Positions 22,201-30,104 of a DNA stretch of 64,000 nt are shown piece by piece. A program made the translations under genes and the position numbers. The stretch lies in contig JBAJFE010000026.1 in assembly GCA_037903355.1 (NCBI GenBank), positions 2,728,001 to 2,792,000 of the forward strand. The letters are read 5' to 3'. The notes beneath the pieces were generated by a model that saw only the letters and a program-made list of their open reading frames with translations, was not told where the DNA came from and did no database searches. Within the stretch, counting starts at the first letter, position 1; every line of letters starts with the position of its first letter. This stretch comes from Trichuris trichiura. Its lineage: Eukaryota; Nematoda; Enoplea; Trichinellida; Trichuridae.

Positions 22201-25200
22201 AATAGACACGCTCAGATTGGACGCTGCAAAAGCTTGCCAGAATTTTCCGGCAAGCGTAGGTCCTAAAGGATATGATTGCTGACTACGACCCATCCATGGA
22301 GCATGGCATCATGGTTATACGAGGAATAACGGTTTCGTTGAAGCCGCTACCAGATTTATTCGATAAAGCGAAGAAAAGGCAGATACAGCTCCTTATAACA
22401 ATGTTTTCAAATAAAACTACAGCAGCTGCGAAGACTAACATTTTAAGGCGAGACGTTTTGCTACCAACAAGTTCAAGAAACCTTAGGACTTGCCGTTCTC
22501 CAGGTGAGCTGTGCCCACCAACAGAAAATGGGTAAATTGATACATGATGCCCCAAACGCTTCTGCCGCAGACTTTTTGCTCTATGTTGATGTGTTCTGCG
22601 TGATGTTCACTATTTCTGCTTTAAGTGCGCCTGTGTATTTTATATTTCCCCTGCTCTGTACCCATTCCGCGCACCAGTACATCGCTTAGCTCATTAAAGC
22701 AAGGCGATTCCCAGGCGTTTAAGGAAAGAGATTCTTACTTTCATCCTTTCTCGTATCTAATGGCCTGGACTCTGACGGCTAACCCCATTGGACAAGCGCA
22801 GTCTCATTGATGTCTTTATCGCGTAGCTAGATTCTGTAGTACCAAGCTTTGAAGGATTAATAGGTATGATTACCGTTCCGGAAGGAATTTTAGGGGGGAC
22901 GAAATACGCGGCTAGAATATAAGCTATTTAGCCCTTTTCATAGGGTATCCTATAAACGCGGATCCAGCTTAACGCGGTGAAACGCTCAAAATGTTGGACG
23001 AATTAACCGCGGAAAACGAGATCTGATTGTATATCGCAAAAACTATGGCGCATTCTGATAACGCGGGCAACTATTCCCTGATGTGAATCATGTGCTCTGC
23101 GTTCAATGCTTCTCAGCAGAAAGCTTCCCTCATTCAACCCTAGGGCAAAAAGGTCACCGTGTCAAACTTGCAATCCCTTCCGCCGTGTGTTCTGATTGGC
23201 CATTTTCACGAGCGGTGCTTGGTTCATGTGGTGGAGGGATGGGGGTCGGGGGGAGGGGGCTAGCCGGCATCACGCACAGCATGTAACTTTATCTCAACCA
23301 GTACGCACAATACCTGACTCTCAGACCACCCCTTCGCGTTGGTCAAATGGTAAAGATTTTTCGGGCTTGCTTGCACTCTAAAGAATTTTTAAAAGAAATC
23401 TTAAAATCTAAGATGGCTTAGCATAATAGCGATGTGTTCCTACTGCTGACGCTCCAAACCGCTGCAGGAAGTATCTGCGGTATCTTCTCTCAAAGTTCCT
23501 CCGGGAGAGCACAATTTTTTTCGGCAGAGTTGCAAGAACTAGGAACTCTTAACCCTATATGCGGTGTAATTTGACAATTGCATCATACTAATTGAAAATA
23601 AGCATTTATATCTGTTTTTCTCCTCGTTCCACCGCAAATCTCCCTATTCGAATTTGTTCATTCAAGACCCACCTTGAATGAGCTGATTAGGCTGTATCTT
23701 AAAATGCATTGCTTCTGTTTGCTTTCTTTTTACCATATTCTTTGGTAAATGAAAAGTATTTTATAATTCATTTTTATATCGCTTTAATTTTTTTCCTATT
23801 TTTCAGGGAGAAAGTTCTCATGCGTTTCTCTTGCTGGCCATTTTTGCACCTCGATTAAGCGTTTTGCAGCTCTGGCTTGTGCGAAAGTATCGGAAAATAG
23901 CCGTATTCAAGGTCGACCCTCAAAGTCATCTTTTGTACTCCCCTCCTTTGCGGGTTAACAAATCCAATCTGGCAGAACAGTGCATATCTGTGTGCCTTTT
24001 AGACCCGTCGGGTAATATACTTTTTCCAGTTGTGCCTTTGGCTTCTTGCCTGCAAGAAGTCAGACCTAATCCATGTTGGGTACATGAACTAAAGAAACTT
24101 TTCAAGGAGCAGTGGCAAAGTGAACTTGCTTTACAAGAACAGCTCGATTTTCTCAAGGGAATGCTCGCATCTATACACAAAGCTAAGGACATAGAGATTT
24201 TTATGGATGAAATCTTCTGTGACGCTAAAAACCTGGATTGGCGTTTAACGTGTGCCCTTCTGGAGTCTATAGTTGCGCACTGTAGTGTCATCGCAAACGA
24301 GGAAGAACGGTTGGACCTAATACGTAGGCGGTGTGAGCGTATGATAGAGGTCGTAAATTTTTATGCTGTCATATCTGCTCTGGGCAATGAGAAATCCTCA
24401 AAACTGGATGAGCAGGCAGAGTCCAATAGTCTGATTGATCCCTTTGTAGTACAAGCACTTAACGAGAAGTTAAGCAATATTCGTAGTCTGTACGATCCAG
24501 ATATTGAAGTTTCCTCGTTCAGTCTGCCAGAATTTCTCGGCCTGTTTGCGTTTAACTGCAAGGAACTGGTATTCAAGGAGGGCATCTCGTCTCAGCAGTT
24601 GGCAAATGCAGGAAATTTTGTGTTCGAACCTTTTTTAACTCATATCTCTACGAATCTTTTTTGCCGATATTATCAATCCTTGCTATCTTTATCGGCTGCT
24701 TCGTGGGTACTTATGCTCTGTTCATTCTGGCTTGTTTCGGTTCGGCCTTACTCAGTTACTACTGAACAGTTCTTGTGCCTTCTTGTTGGTTTAATTGGAA
24801 GAGACGCTGCAAAGGAAGACTTACTGGATATTATTTACAAATCCATCTTATCTTCTTATAGAATTCCGGAAGCTTTATGTTTGAGCGAATTTGCTACTAC
24901 CGTTTCCACATCGCTGTGTGCTTCCGCTACGACTGTGAGTCCTTCATGGCAAACAATTGACAAACGGTTGATACTTTGGATTTCTATGTGCAAAGTTTTG
25001 CGCGGTCTGTATATTTTGCAAGGGTTCGTAAATATGTGGGAAAGCCAAAATCCGTCAGCTCAACATAGCGTACCTAAGGAAGATATGTCTTTGAGAAATG
25101 TTTTGCTCGCAAGTAGTGATTACTTCGTCGAAATGTTTTGTAAGTACTTTTCAATAATGGACCCTCCGAACAATTTCTTGCAAACTGACGGCAACGAGTG

Positions 25201-26326
25201 GTGGTATCCTGCTTTCACATCTCTAAAGCAACTGTTCCCTTTCCAGTTCTCCTCAGATTCTTTATTGCTAAACTTAGTCTGGCAGACCGCTAGTCAGTGG
25301 CACTTTCGTTTTGCTAATGTACAACTGCTGGCGTTGGCAATGCAATATTTGCAAAGTTTGTCGACTGCTCGCTTGCGCCATTGCTCTTCTAGTTTTGTAT
25401 GGAAGACTTATTGCTGCGACATTGCGAAGTTGCTTTTCATTTGTGATGACGAATTTTTTGATCGTTCTATATTTGAGCAGCATGGAAAAGCTATTCTGTG
25501 TCATCTTCACCAACTGATTACTTTTTGCCTCGACTCGTTGGCGCAGTGCGACTCTGACTCTTCAGAAGTGTCTGTAATGCCCTCTGAAGACTTTCTGTGC
25601 ACATTCGTCCGCATGAACGCTAAACCAAAGCTTGTTAAAAAGCAGACATTATTAGACCGTACCAGCCAGTTCCCGTTGGCTAATAGGAAGAACCTCGAAT
25701 TGCATAGGCAGCTTCTGCTGACAGCTTTATCTGCTTGCGATTCAGGTAATTATTCTTTTGGTAATGGCAGTGCTCTGATTGAACTGTTCCCTGAGTGCAC
25801 ACGTAATATTTTTTTCAACGATTTGGCAGTAAGCGTTAGCGAAGACGAGCAACCTTTTATGGTTGTTTATCAGCCAAGAATCAAACACCTCATGGCAGTC
25901 AATGCTGATTTGGTTGAAAGGACGCCATCTGGCCTAGTGCCAGATGTCGAACTACTGACCGAACTATGTCTCGCTTGGAATATTGACTATGATATTTTAC
26001 GTCGACAAGCTATTGTTCTTATGCTCCGCAATGGTAACTTCGAAACGGCATTTCAGATGCTTAACATGGTGCAGGATCAAAAAAGAATGGCTGATGACTT
26101 GTTTAACATGTTATGTCAGTTCGAATATTGCCCATCTCCTGAAGGGAACGTCGAAGCATGCCATAAGGCTGTCACTGAAGTCAGGTTAAATCCTCAAGGA
26201 CTGACGTCAGCCAAGAAATTTACGTTAGACATCTTAAAAAAGATTATAACATATGTAGACGAAGTTACACCGCCTGACTGGACCAGTAAAGCTTACTTAG
26301 ACCGCATCAAAAATGACATAACTTAA
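7249..26326 (+). CDS. RAB3GAP2: Rab3 GTPase-activating protein non-catalytic subunit
   Basis: Four exons join without a frame break: 7249-7754, 7806-8236, 17558-17775 and 23807-26326, giving 1224 aa. The family's vertebrate members are slightly longer. In the family this subunit pairs with RAB3GAP1 and acts on Rab3 and Rab18 in secretion and ER/lipid-droplet biology. Evidence is the N-terminal beta-propeller-like region (residues about 1-385), the highly characteristic WKGYRDAQ segment near residue 363 in exon 3, and APRLSVLQLW at the start of exon 4, which matches the conserved APRxGxLEVW block. Splice sites are GT-AG: intron 1 is 51 nt, while introns 2 and 3 are 9.3 and 6.0 kb and full of transposons. 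Exon 4 is a single 2.5-kb exon carrying the whole helical C-terminal part. The start is the first ATG of the open frame; an upstream non-coding exon cannot be excluded. Confidence 0.9.
9010..9270 (+). mobile_element. hAT element terminal fragment (5' side)
   Basis: CATAAGTTCTCAAAGTGGGCGAT and the following 150 bp match, as reverse complement, the right end of the large hAT at 44458-50217. Shared segments are GGGGCGTTGGGAAT, ACATAAGAGAA and GGGCTATCAGAGAG. Only the terminal part is present, and I see no transposase or opposite end. Confidence 0.7.
10253..12616 (-). mobile_element. Tigger/pogo-like DNA transposon 2
   Basis: The left end CAGGCAGTTCTAGTATAATGCG and the right end CGCGTTATACGAGAGCTATCTG are imperfect inverted repeats flanked by TA (10251-10252 and 12617-12618). 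A broken transposase lies between them on the minus strand. The terminal sequence differs from the ATCCGCGG-type Tiggers elsewhere in the window, so this is a second Tigger family. Confidence 0.85.
10891..12146 (-). pseudogene. Broken Tigger transposase with internal DDE deletion
   Basis: Reading from ATG 12146: MSKLPDSKSAGSGRKRKALT followed by a pogo-type helix-turn-helix (KLEILKRYERNEKACDIV), then in-frame stops. The frame at 11923-11411 holds the CENP-B-like domain (FTASSGWFCRFKNRYSLHN) and the start of the DDE nuclease, with the first catalytic Asp in FNFDEKNLY and RMPKRTYI after it, ending KLKPKLTT. The reading then jumps to LRRTFKMPIDATDG, which in the family lies well downstream. The middle of the nuclease, including the second Asp, is therefore deleted. 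The acidic C-terminal tail (10891-11274) is in a further frame. The element cannot make active transposase. Confidence 0.85.
12660..12776 (-). repeat. PLE-associated hairpin module, copy 1
   Basis: On the minus strand this reads CCGCTGAAGACGGGTC, a loop, GACCC, GAAAGCTCCGGAG, then an AT-rich part ending in a GGTCCCGTACC-like block. The same order of blocks recurs at 39841-40127, 50581-50735 and 62610-62735. Confidence 0.7.
12925..13045 (-). mobile_element. hAT element fragment (3' side)
   Basis: The segment with CCCCCCAGTGAACGTTTTGGAGTGCCTGCGCCCCCTATTCT resembles the left subterminal region of the hAT at 44458-50217 and of the hAT at 19532. Only this terminal piece is seen, and the boundaries are approximate. 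Confidence 0.55.
14180..14330 (+). repeat. Imperfect ~92-bp tandem duplication with TTAGGC-like core
   Basis: GGCTTAGGCTTAGGGGGCCTACAGAAAATTG and, about 92 bp later, GGTTTAGGCTTAAGGGCCTAGAGAAATTG start two related copies. A third relative starts near 8596 (TTTAGGCTTAGATGGCCTACAG). Confidence 0.55.
14935..15290 (+). pseudogene. Merlin-like (IS1016/ISXO2-type) transposase relic
   Basis: Pieces in changing frames read ECQWVFSGTCCETGESLVVR, then LLPIILSHVQPGTTIVTDK (about 15000-15056) followed by a stop codon, then RSYRCLAECKYKYLMVN and HFVEPSSEAQA. This order (QWVFGG...ETG, LLPII...V.PGTTI.TD.W..Y, H...VNH...FVDP..GAHT) is typical of the DDE domain of Merlin transposases. Stops and frameshifts make it a dead copy. 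Element ends were not found. The minus-strand frames at 14375-14793 are probably shadows in or beside it. Confidence 0.65.
15910..16160 (+). repeat. Interspersed repeat family, copy 1
   Basis: The segment with GCAGGCGGCAACTGCGAAGGAGGTCAAGTGGGATTAA and GTGTCTTTCACCATTCCCCCC matches 26740-26870 closely and has relatives inside 49549-50080. No coding signal is seen. Confidence 0.6.
16521..17015 (+). repeat. Degenerate tandem repeat, ~160-bp unit
   Basis: The block GTTCAGT(A/T)ACCCGCAGTAAAACGTCCCTCCCGTT occurs twice, near 16810 and 16970, each preceded by a CATGTGCC/GTGCTC(C/T)CCGT block. A related first unit begins near 16520. One further diverged copy occurs at about 49765. Confidence 0.6.
17335..17440 (+). 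mobile_element. PLE 5' coding fragment
   Basis: GTGCCTTACCGACAAATGGACGAGCAAATTGTAAGAGAA encodes VPYRQMDEQIVRE, matching the peptide of the palindrome at 1294-1570. It ends just before RAB3GAP2 exon 3. Confidence 0.65.
18575..18614. repeat. Perfect 17-bp hairpin
   Basis: GCATCTACAGGTTCAAG and its exact reverse complement are separated by TCTATC. It could fold into a stem-loop. No terminator or gene context suggests a function. Confidence 0.7.
19532..21480 (-). mobile_element. BED-type hAT transposon B, degenerate
   Basis: The left end CAGTGTTTCTCAAG is a hAT-like terminus. A GTCTAGAC octamer precedes it, but no matching copy was found on the right, so the right end is taken as the transposase start and may have been lost. 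The element lies inside RAB3GAP2 intron 3 on the opposite strand. Confidence 0.75.
19667..21470 (-). pseudogene. hAT transposase, ZBED5/SCAND3-like, broken
   Basis: From 21470 the minus strand gives a BED zinc finger (CLLCERVFSTESMKPSRMKRRLMRRHP). It continues in other frames with GKPHTIGEELIMPAIAEVV, then FSLQLDESTLPGNESLLLAYVRF with the catalytic-region Asp, and then the frame at 20677-20078 with REIRWLSKGGCLPRFFHLYE, the hAT signature RW motif. It ends with SLVERAFSIVADLMTKKR and a GDLRLRVTSIKPNID tail, the hAT dimerisation region. At least four frame changes show that it is dead. The domain order is that of ZBED5/SCAND3-like hAT transposases. Confidence 0.85.
21858..23029 (+). mobile_element. 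Tigger/pogo-like DNA transposon 3 (internally deleted)
   Basis: The left end CAGTCGGCCCTCGTTATCC is close to that of Tigger 1. The right end is decayed, but GACGAATTAACCGCGG before it matches Tigger 1, and TA flanks both sides (21856-21857 and 23030-23031). Only the acidic C-terminal part of the transposase remains. Confidence 0.82.
21967..22266 (+). pseudogene. Tigger transposase C-terminal tail
   Basis: The 99-residue frame contains IVNFDNELGGEGVSDTVEEG and EPFINEELEELMQ, the acidic tail with an EEL-rich helix usual at the C-terminus of Tigger transposases. The DNA-binding and DDE domains are absent. Confidence 0.65.
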
Positions 26327-26586
26327 CGGTCTGGTTAGGTATTAGACACAAGAAGATGTGGAGAAGGTACTCCGATAGTTTAATTCGGTCGAATAGTGTC
26401 CACAAAGCAAACTACGAAGGCCTGGAGGAGCATCGAATTCCACAGCTATTTTCATTTCTGCGTATTTATTTGTGCTATTATTACTAGCAATCCTTTGGAA
26501 TTGCATGTAAAATTTTTCTGTAGTTAAAATTAAAGTTTTGTACAAAATTTGAGGTAACTGTTCTTCTAGTACAGGTAATGTAATTA

Positions 26587-26592
26587 AATAAA
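26587..26592 (+). promoter_or_regulatory. Possible polyadenylation signal of RAB3GAP2
   Basis: AATAAA lies about 260 nt after the stop codon in AT-rich sequence. Confidence 0.45.
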
Positions 26593-26660
26593 ACGCGGCA
26601 TTCATATAACTGTGGTAGAAGTTTTGGGATTCAAACACTGGGTCTTCACCCCTAGAACCC

Positions 26661-26880
26661 CACCATAAGTTAGCGCGGCAACTTTAAAAAGGATCAAGTG
26701 GGATTTAAGGAACAATGAAACAGTAAGGCTAGTATGCGGATTAGTGTAGTGCATGTGCAGGCGGCAACATCAAAGAAGATTACATGGGATTAAGAGAACA
26801 GCGGAACAATGGGGTTGGTAACGGCGTCTTTCACCAGTCCCCCTACCATCATACTATAGGTTTGCCAATACTATAGGTGT
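26661..26880 (+). repeat. Interspersed repeat family, copy 2
   Basis: It matches 15910-16160 in the order GGCGGCAAC...AAG(T/A)GGGATTAA...GGAACAATGG...GTCTTTCACCA.TCCCCC. It abuts the end of PLE copy B. Confidence 0.6.
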
Positions 26881-28458
26881 GCACCGAGATGTGTGCTCCA
26901 CGATCCCCGAGGCACTTATCGCTTTCTCCATGGCTTTTCGAGGGTCCGTTGTCGGTGGACGCCCTCGGCCGGTGGCCTGTACCCCATTGAGTCTTCGTTC
27001 GGCGTTCTTGTATGTCAACACATTCTTCATGTGTTGGCCGAATCTCTTAAGTAAAGTGTTGCCCGTTTCTCCTATGTACGAGGCGTTGCAACCACACTTT
27101 ATTTGGTAAATGACACCGGGTCTGCTGTCAAAAGGAACCTTGATCTTGTCATTTCTCACAATCGAACGAAGATTACATGAACTTTTAAATCTCACGTTGA
27201 AATTTAAGGAGCGCCCCAGTCTCCTGATCCGTTCACTTAAACCACTGTAGTAGGGAAGGAGCAGCACCGGGCGTTGTTGGTTATCAGGCGGGGACGGTGA
27301 TGAAGGTTTATTTTGTTGGCACTGTTTAATAATGGAATTGATGAATTTACTGGGGTATCCGTTACTGCATAGTGTGTTATAAATGTGTCTTAATTCTGTA
27401 TTTAAATATTCGGGGTCACAAACCGTTAGGGCCCTGTCAACCATCCCTTTAACTATACCTCTTTTAACTGAAATAGGGTGATGAGAAGAAAAGTTTAGGT
27501 GCCGGTCCGAGTGGGTAGGTTTCCTATAAACTGTTGTTTTTAACTTATTCCCTTGTTTAATGACTAAGACATCTAGAAAAGGGAGTTTACAATTATTTTC
27601 CTTCTCAATGGTTAGCGTTATCTGGTTGGGGAAGAGACTATTCAGGTTTTCCAAGAGAGTTTCTTCACTGCCTGATTTTATGATGGCAAAGATGTCGTCT
27701 ACATATCTTTTGAAAATGATAGGAGGGGCACAGTCTTGCAGAGTGCTGAAGGCTTTTTCTTCGAGATGTTCCATGAAGATCTCCGCAAGTATGGGGGAGA
27801 GTGGACTGCCCATAGGCGCACCGTCCTTTTGTGAGAAGAAACTATCCTGGAATCTGAAGTAGTTGCCCTCGCGCATGCAGAACGACACTAATTTAACTAT
27901 GTGGGTGGGGTTTAATTTCGTCCTCTGCAAGATGGTGTCGTCCGCATCTAACAGAGTCTGAAGCAAGTTGATGGTATATTTTATGGGAACGCTTGTGAAA
28001 AGGTCTTTTACATCGTAACTGACCATGATGTCACCGGGCTGCATTTTTATGTCTTTTAGTGTGGAACAAAATTCTTTACAATTTTTAACATTGGACTCAC
28101 GTTTACCGGTTAGGGGTTGGATTATAGTTTTTAGATATGAACAAAGTCTTGAGGTGACACTATTAATGCTGGAGACAACTGGTCTTAGAGGGACCCCTGG
28201 TTTGTGGATTTTGGGAAGGCCGTAAAGTTCAGGGCACCTAGTGTTACTGATGTATGAGAGACTACGGTTTATTTTGGAAAAAATTGGGTCTTGGGGTTCA
28301 TTGGCGAAGGAGTCTAACATATTTTGCAAAAGTTTTCGGGTCTTATCGGTCGGGTCTTGTTTTATGGGACGGTAAACGGGGTTGCTGAGGATTTCTATGA
28401 ATGCCGTGAATGAATGAATGTTGCCATGAATCTGAAGATCTACTATGAAACTATTCAA
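26854..28458 (-). CDS. Penelope-like element protein: reverse transcriptase plus GIY-YIG endonuclease
   Basis: This is the best preserved element protein in the window, an uninterrupted 534-residue frame. Reverse-transcriptase motifs appear in order: YGLPKIHKPGVPLRPVVSS near residues 79-97, SYDVKDLFTSVP with the first catalytic Asp near 147-158, GAPMGSPLSPILAEIF near 213-228, and the YVDD box at 252-255. A linker with VYRKPTHSDRHLNFSSHHP follows. A GIY-YIG nuclease domain (GVIY at 448-451, SYIGETGN from about 460) is near the C-terminus. The C-terminus is shortened: after VEHTSRCT the frame enters unrelated repeat sequence, losing the tail seen in copy A. The N-terminus is also incomplete, as the frame simply opens upstream at a TTG. 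RT and endonuclease cores look intact, so this copy is comparatively young. Confidence 0.87.
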   Translation of the reverse strand: MNSFIVDLQIHGNIHSFTAFIEILSNPVYRPIKQDPTDKTRKLLQNMLDSFANEPQDPIFSKINRSLSYISNTRCPELYGLPKIHKPGVPLRPVVSSINSVTSRLCSYLKTIIQPLTGKRESNVKNCKEFCSTLKDIKMQPGDIMVSYDVKDLFTSVPIKYTINLLQTLLDADDTILQRTKLNPTHIVKLVSFCMREGNYFRFQDSFFSQKDGAPMGSPLSPILAEIFMEHLEEKAFSTLQDCAPPIIFKRYVDDIFAIIKSGSEETLLENLNSLFPNQITLTIEKENNCKLPFLDVLVIKQGNKLKTTVYRKPTHSDRHLNFSSHHPISVKRGIVKGMVDRALTVCDPEYLNTELRHIYNTLCSNGYPSKFINSIIKQCQQNKPSSPSPPDNQQRPVLLLPYYSGLSERIRRLGRSLNFNVRFKSSCNLRSIVRNDKIKVPFDSRPGVIYQIKCGCNASYIGETGNTLLKRFGQHMKNVLTYKNAERRLNGVQATGRGRPPTTDPRKAMEKAISASGIVEHTSRCTPIVLANL

Positions 28459-28479
28459 GCCTGTTAAAAGACATCCTGT

Positions 28480-30104
28480 CTTTCGAAACTTCTTGCGTAT
28501 TGCTAATCTGTCTTCTAGCGAGAATGAGTTCTAGGTGATTTCTATTCGTCAATTTTACTTCGAAGTTTGAGTAATAAAGTATTGAGCCATCATTCACCCT
28601 TTTCCACTTCTGCTTCATTTTTTGAAAAGAGGCACTGATAAGGCGGTAAAAGCAGACTAGAATGCAGAATGGACGTAAACCTTTCGCTGGAGGTATCTCC
28701 ATGAGCACAACTCCGACAGTTTGATTGATCTTCAAAGTGACGCAGTTGCATGTCGCAAATTCAATCACTATGGAAAGAATGATCTGCCGAAGAAATTTCC
28801 AGTATTGTGGGAAAACGTGCAAACCTTTTTCATAGCGTTTCATTCAACGTACTAAGTTGAATGAAAATTTAGTAAAGTAGCTGCCTTAACAAAATCTAGG
28901 AACAGAATGGATGTAGCTGGCAGAGGCGACCTGCGACTGTCACTGACCAACTTGTAACCAGACAGCGTGAAACTCGCAAAGCAGTGCCACCCTCAAGCAT
29001 CTCATTAGATTGATAATTCTTTTTTGTATACCCTTTTTAAGGATCTGTCACTTTGTCAAAATGCTTAGTTTCTTGGCGTTCATCAGTAAATGATTTGACG
29101 ACTACACATCCTCCTTGTATCAGTGCATTAACTTGACCCTAGGAGATTGTCGTTGAAAGCTGATTGGCTGCTACTCAAAAAACGCAAAAATTAATTGACT
29201 AATAGGGAAGGGGGGTCGGGCACCTTCCAAGGGAGGTCCAGCGCAGAAAAGGCTGAGAATGGCTGGTATATGTATTACTTTGTTGGAGTAAATACCTTCC
29301 TGTCCATCTCGCTGACGACAGAATTACAACGTTACAAAAGCCTCTAATGCAAGTACTCCACTCAGCACTTTTTCATAATAATCGGATATCCATTCGGTCG
29401 GTAAAACTAGCGTTTTGGTTTAGTTACAGAAACTCATTACAAAAAAACTAGAAGCTAGTGAAAGACTGCCGTAGTTAACGCGGTGAAGCATTGATCGTTC
29501 TTGACGAGGCAGCGCACACTCCCGAAAACTGTGTCGCAGATGTTTGCCATCGGTAACCCATGTTAGCACTAACGGAAAGCGTAAACCGCAGGTTTTACCA
29601 AGCCCAGTGACCGTAACCCGTAGCGCTATAACTCTTAGCGCGCGTCATCAAGCCGTGACAACACCTCGACAGTATGGACGTCGTGGACAAAATGAACCTA
29701 ATTTCACTTTTAGATAATTGTAGTAATGGGAAGAAAAAACTGAGATTTTCGCTGGGACTTTTCGCTTTAAGTTAATCAGTAAAACTATCGACACCAGAAA
29801 CACTCTGAAAAAATTGCAAATTTGAATCTGTGGCTATAACAATATTATATGATTGATTTTTAATGCTATTCTTACTTTCGCTTCATGTTACCGTAACTGG
29901 GACCCTGTTTGAGCAAAATTCTCAAATGCAAAAAATTTCTCGTCGTATATTTTCTCGAAATTCTACATTAATGAGAGCAGAAATTCAAACAATAGTTCAT
30001 GCACTTTAGGATGACTAGGAAGCTAAGAGGACCGCTTACCGTAACGCTCTCACCTGAGCACAGCAGGTATTTACGGTAACTACTAAAGACTGCTTTTGGC
30101 GGAT
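28480..30104. other. No recognisable gene; 5' flank of SRP68-like gene
   Basis: A minus-strand open frame at 28451-28843 has no family motif. Its last residues overlap the PLE flank in another frame, so I do not call it a gene. The rest contains only short frames. Confidence 0.4.

Larger units (their letters stand above)
17776..23806 (+). other. RAB3GAP2 intron 3, transposon-filled
   Basis: The donor GTATAG at 17776 and the acceptor TTTTTCAG ending at 23806 keep the reading frame. A competing donor GTAAGA a few bases upstream would break it. Contents are an unassigned stretch to 18570, a short hairpin, a BED-type hAT and Tigger 3. Nothing gene-like is seen at 23100-23800. Confidence 0.75.

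Noticed and set aside
26342..26638. Minus-strand 98-residue frame after RAB3GAP2
   Set aside because: Lies in the gene's 3' untranslated region and has no motif.
28451..28843. Minus-strand 130-residue frame upstream of PLE copy B
   Set aside because: Its end overlaps the PLE flank in another frame and it has no PLE or other signature.
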